A DNA stretch of 53,013 bases from Paracoccaceae bacterium (GTDB lineage Bacteria; Pseudomonadota; Alphaproteobacteria; Rhodobacterales; Rhodobacteraceae): the NCBI GenBank assembly GCA_013214575.1, contig JABSSD010000105.1, forward strand, positions 1-53,013, read 5' to 3'. Within the stretch, counting starts at the first letter, position 1; each line of letters starts with the position of its first letter. Of the stretch, positions 50,564-53,013 are shown piece after piece. Below the pieces are notes generated by a model. That model was not told the origin of the DNA, ran no database searches, and saw only the letters and a list, made by a program, of their open reading frames with translations. A program made the translations under genes and the position numbers.

Positions 50564-51463
50564 ATGGCTGAAATGGACCTCATTGGGCTGGGATCTCGTC
50601 TCCAACGCATAGAATCTGACATTGAAAGCCTAAGAAAAGCGGAAGAGGCACCTTCGAAATTTGAAGAAATTTTGGATCGTGCATCTAAGTTACCATTTAT
50701 CGGTCCGATTGGCGCCTGGATTTGCTCGTATATTATAAGCCCGGCAACCGTCGCAATAATTTTAGTCACCATAATTTCTCTATGGATTCTGATAACGCTT
50801 CTTGGTATCACCTCAGCGGTAAATTGGGCTCACAAAAACCTCTTTGGTACTCACGAAGCGATATCCGCTGAATACAGCCAACAACGGGATCTGTACGATC
50901 TGGGCAGAGAAGAAAATGCCAGCGCAGAAGGCCTCTACAAGTTAATTTCTGAAGATATCGACGATGTGTTAAGAACGCGTCGGCAACTAATCAGTTCAAT
51001 TTCGTCCGGTACATTCGTCTTCACCAACAATGGTGGGCAGCCTGACTGGCTAGAAGACAGCATACCAATCTATTTTTCGACTTCTGTCAATGAAGCCGCG
51101 TGGTTTTACGTCCGTATCAGCATACCGGGTAATGAGTTGAAATATTTCAGTCTGGGTAGCAAAAATTCAATGGATGTCTCTGAAATGTTCGAGTTTCGAG
51201 GGACCCCGTATGAAGATCAATCTGAGAACTCGCACAAACTCAATACCTTCTCAGAGAAGGGCGGTTTTTATGAGCAAAAGTTGACACCTGCGTCGCTTGT
51301 TCCGTCGCTTGGGCAGCCCTTTCATAAATTTGATTTGACTATCAGCCTAGTCGGTAAGACTTTTTTAGAGAAATATGTCGAAAATCAGCAAGTGACGTCG
51401 GGTCTGTATTTAGATGGGTACCGTCTGAGAGCTGACATAATGGTAGTGGTAAAGCCAAAATGA
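50564..51463 (+). CDS. Hypothetical membrane protein with N-terminal coiled coil
   Basis: The 299-residue product starts with a short coiled coil (LIGLGSRLQRIESDIESLRKAEE, about 6-28). A strongly hydrophobic stretch around 47-88 (FIGPIGAWICSYIISPATVAIILVTIISLWILITLLGI) probably makes two membrane passes. It continues as a soluble domain of about 200 residues rich in beta strands. No known family is recognised. It is translationally coupled to the next gene (ATGA). Codon and base composition are lower in GC than the metabolic genes, suggesting recent transfer. The ATG at 50564 follows GGGGAG. Confidence 0.6.
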   Translation: MAEMDLIGLGSRLQRIESDIESLRKAEEAPSKFEEILDRASKLPFIGPIGAWICSYIISPATVAIILVTIISLWILITLLGITSAVNWAHKNLFGTHEAISAEYSQQRDLYDLGREENASAEGLYKLISEDIDDVLRTRRQLISSISSGTFVFTNNGGQPDWLEDSIPIYFSTSVNEAAWFYVRISIPGNELKYFSLGSKNSMDVSEMFEFRGTPYEDQSENSHKLNTFSEKGGFYEQKLTPASLVPSLGQPFHKFDLTISLVGKTFLEKYVENQQVTSGLYLDGYRLRADIMVVVKPK

Positions 51464-52272
51464 GATCGAAATTCACATGCTTGGCGCTTAGTTTTCTTTG
51501 TCTTTCGGTCTTTTCAAAGCAATTGCCTGCTGATGGCCACCTTACTCAAGGCATGCTAAATATTGGGGGAATAGCTGTTGGGGTCTATGCGTCGCTAGGC
51601 GAGCCAACGGGTATAGATTTGGACTCCGTTGACTTGCACGTAACGTATGACCTAGCAGCTTATATGGCACAACTGCGCAGCAGTTACGCTGGGATTCAGA
51701 CTCTCGATACATGCGGTGATCGAGTGGTCTTCAATCCACCGCAGCTCATGATTGTTGAGGACAGCACAGAAGTTGCCATCGGCTCTAAGGCGTTTGTAGA
51801 AGACTGGACGTGTAGTTCACGTACGCGTGTCGAACAACATGGTTTTGCGTGGACGACAGTTAACGAAGTACAAAGATCTCGAACCGCTACTACGGCTTCG
51901 ATGGCTTATTCAGTGTCGTTGCTGGCGCTGGGGGCCGCGATGGTTCCTGACACTACTATCGATAAAAGCGGCGAACCGACGCCGAATAGCATTATCGCTA
52001 TGACCGATCTTGCGATTGCGGTTTCAAGTGACATTTCTGGCGCGTCTGAAATCATGACTTGGTGGGACGCATCGGCAGAGTCCTCCAAGATGGTAGCATC
52101 AATGTATGGTCCCGAAGAGTACAAGGCATTCCTGGAAGCATTCTCAAGTTCAGATATCACTATAGAAGGCGACACCGTTCGGCTGTCTATGGAAATGAGT
52201 CCCGCGCAGGCTGAGGGTTGGGCAACTTTTATCGCTGCGGGTCCGCAGGCTTTAACCGGCCGAAATGATTGA
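51460..52272 (+). CDS. Hypothetical secreted protein paired with the upstream membrane protein
   Basis: The 270-residue product has a probable signal peptide (MRSKFTCLALSFLCLSVFSK) and then a globular domain. Two cysteines (TCGDRV and DWTCSSR) about 30 residues apart could form a disulfide. A moderately hydrophobic segment SMAYSVSLLALGAAMVP lies near the middle, and an Asp/Ser-rich end follows. No family is recognised. Its ATG overlaps the stop of the upstream gene, so both are made together and may act together at the membrane or in the periplasm. Confidence 0.6.
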   Translation: MRSKFTCLALSFLCLSVFSKQLPADGHLTQGMLNIGGIAVGVYASLGEPTGIDLDSVDLHVTYDLAAYMAQLRSSYAGIQTLDTCGDRVVFNPPQLMIVEDSTEVAIGSKAFVEDWTCSSRTRVEQHGFAWTTVNEVQRSRTATTASMAYSVSLLALGAAMVPDTTIDKSGEPTPNSIIAMTDLAIAVSSDISGASEIMTWWDASAESSKMVASMYGPEEYKAFLEAFSSSDITIEGDTVRLSMEMSPAQAEGWATFIAAGPQALTGRND

Positions 52273-52526
52273 GCCAATTCGTCGCATATATTTGCTGGTT
52301 TTAACAAATTCAACGCTAACAGAAGTTACATTACTCCAACGTGTTACCTCCTTCTGCGCGCTAATAAATTCCAATTTCTGTACACCTGCGTGAGCCCATC
52401 ACCAGCGAAGCCGTATATAGCGCCTAACTCCGTAAAGAAGAAAATTCAGATCAGCTTAGCGTCGCCAACGCAGACGTTGGTCGAGTGCTTGCTTTGTTGC
52501 GCACTATACAGATCTTGGTGATAGGC

Positions 52527-52552
52527 GCAGCGAAGGTCAGCAATCCGCCCTT
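52527..52552 (-). repeat. Inverted repeat, right arm
   Basis: Reverse-complement partner of 50275-50300 with two mismatches. A GATCTTGGTG stretch lies beside each copy (50244 and 52511), in the same orientation, so the region is a mosaic rather than a simple inversion. Confidence 0.7.
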
Positions 52553-52696
52553 CGTGCAGAATTATTGCATTGCAGCAATTGTCATTAAGGGCTCGTTCCG
52601 GCCATTCGCGGCACAGGTGACCAAGGTCCGCAGTGGGCCGCTAGCACCAATTGGGTCAACAACAGTGAATGACTGCAAGGTGCCGCATAGCTGCCG

Positions 52697-52875
52697 TCTG
52701 ACGGGGGTTAGTTGGATGTTTGGTTGTTTCGGTTCCTTGACCTTGGTTCGTTAGGGAAACCCTTATGAAGTGGGAACGAAACGGCGATGTAGTAAAAGCA
52801 GTCCGGATTGCATCGTGTAGAAAAAGCGAGGTCAAAATCCAGAAAGGGAGGCGGGCAAAGACGGCTTTGCGGGGC
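52697..52875 (+). repeat. Dispersed intergenic repeat, copy C
   Basis: It shares CTGACGGGGGTTAGTTGGA at the start and AAAAAGCGAGGTCAAAAT plus CCAGAAAGG and the GGGCAAA..GCGGGG tail with copy A (5048-5244). The tail ends four bases before the IS30 left end. Confidence 0.75.
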
Positions 52876-52878
52876 GGT

Positions 52879-53013
52879 TTCAACGGATCGACGCAACACT
52901 TTAGTCTTCTTGGAAAGGTGGAGTGTAAATCATGGCCTATCGCCGCAGACATTTTTTTACAGATAAACAGAAGTCAGAGATCTGGGATCGCTGGCAACGC
53001 GGAGAGTCAATGA
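52879..53013 (+). mobile_element. IS30-family insertion sequence, left end, runs off the window
   Basis: The left end (CAACGGATCGACGCAACACT from 52881) and the start of the transposase are present. The same end occurs as a relic at 4065. The right end lies outside the window. Confidence 0.8.
52932..53013 (+). CDS. IS30-family transposase, N-terminal fragment (cut by the window edge)
   Basis: From ATG 52932 the first 27 codons read MAYRRRHFFTDKQKSEIWDR then WQRGESM, the conserved N-terminal DNA-binding start of IS30 transposases. GGAG lies eight bases upstream. The gene continues beyond 53013, so integrity cannot be judged. Confidence 0.85.
   Translation, partial: MAYRRRHFFTDKQKSEIWDRWQRGESM

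Larger units (their letters stand above)
52273..52931. other. Intergenic region with inverted repeat arm, dispersed repeat and IS30 left end
   Basis: No gene is recognised before the IS30 transposase start. It contains the right arm of the inverted repeat (52527-52552), a second copy of the dispersed repeat (52697-52875) and the IS30 left end (from about 52879). Confidence 0.6.

Noticed and set aside
45683-53013. Integrative conjugative element
   Set aside because: No relaxase, type IV secretion or coupling-protein genes are visible; phage-type genes are.

Overview
The window looks like a chromosomal segment of a marine Rhodobacteraceae (Roseobacter-group) alphaproteobacterium. Four things point there: a DddQ-type DMSP lyase with all five known active-site residues, chemoreceptors ending in the WQDF tail, a short flagellin, and the mix of amino-acid, betaine and organosulfur catabolism with many LysR, TetR and GlxA regulators. 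This is inferred from gene content; no marker gene is present.

Layout. (1) 1-9.6 kb is accessory and scarred: a frameshifted IS110 transposase at the left edge, an IS5 fragment, a 38-bp perfect palindrome, an IS30 end fragment, dispersed intergenic repeats, and isolated genes (DUF1269 protein, secreted sulfatase, PagL-like protein, LysE/RhtB exporter, orphan RES toxin, GFA-domain protein, glycosyltransferase-like protein). A short core repeat recurs on the + strand ahead of several of these genes. (2) 10-13.5 kb is an organosulfur locus: dddQ, a PLP desulfhydrase/L-cysteate sulfo-lyase-like gene, a TauE/SafE exporter and a divergent LysR gene. (3) 13.6-19 kb holds two large chemoreceptor genes, followed by about 1.2 kb without genes that contains alternative hairpins and a terminator-like element. 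(4) 20.2-25.2 kb is a translationally coupled operon matching itaconate catabolism (hydratase, acyl-CoA dehydrogenase, CoA-transferase, citramalyl-CoA lyase) with a divergent LysR regulator. (5) 25.7-34.1 kb is an arginine/methylarginine locus: a TetR regulator, an AruH-like transaminase, an AruI-like decarboxylase and DDAH on the - strand, and a complete polar amino-acid ABC importer on the + strand, with an operator-like palindrome between them. (6) 34.1-39.2 kb is a CoA-dependent acyl catabolic operon (acyl-CoA dehydrogenase, ADP-forming acyl-CoA ligase, CaiD-like hydratase) with a divergent GlxA regulator, resembling gamma-butyrobetaine/carnitine catabolism. (7) 39.3-45.4 kb holds a flagellin gene and a LysR-led operon of a hydroxyacid dehydrogenase, an aldehyde dehydrogenase, a SAT-like acetyltransferase and a glyoxalase-like protein, with unknown substrate. 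(8) From 45.6 kb there is a tRNA-Val(UAC) followed by a tyrosine integrase and phage-type genes (HTH, HNH, DUF2303, an embedded spanin pair). A two-gene cargo unit of unknown membrane and secreted proteins comes next, bracketed by inverted intergenic repeats, and the window ends in an IS30-family element.

How the genes fit together: the core is modular nutrient scavenging. Each catabolic operon has its own divergent or leading regulator, consistent with use of phytoplankton-derived DMSP, sulfonates, dicarboxylates, arginine derivatives and betaines. The two ends of the window are the mobile, fast-changing parts.
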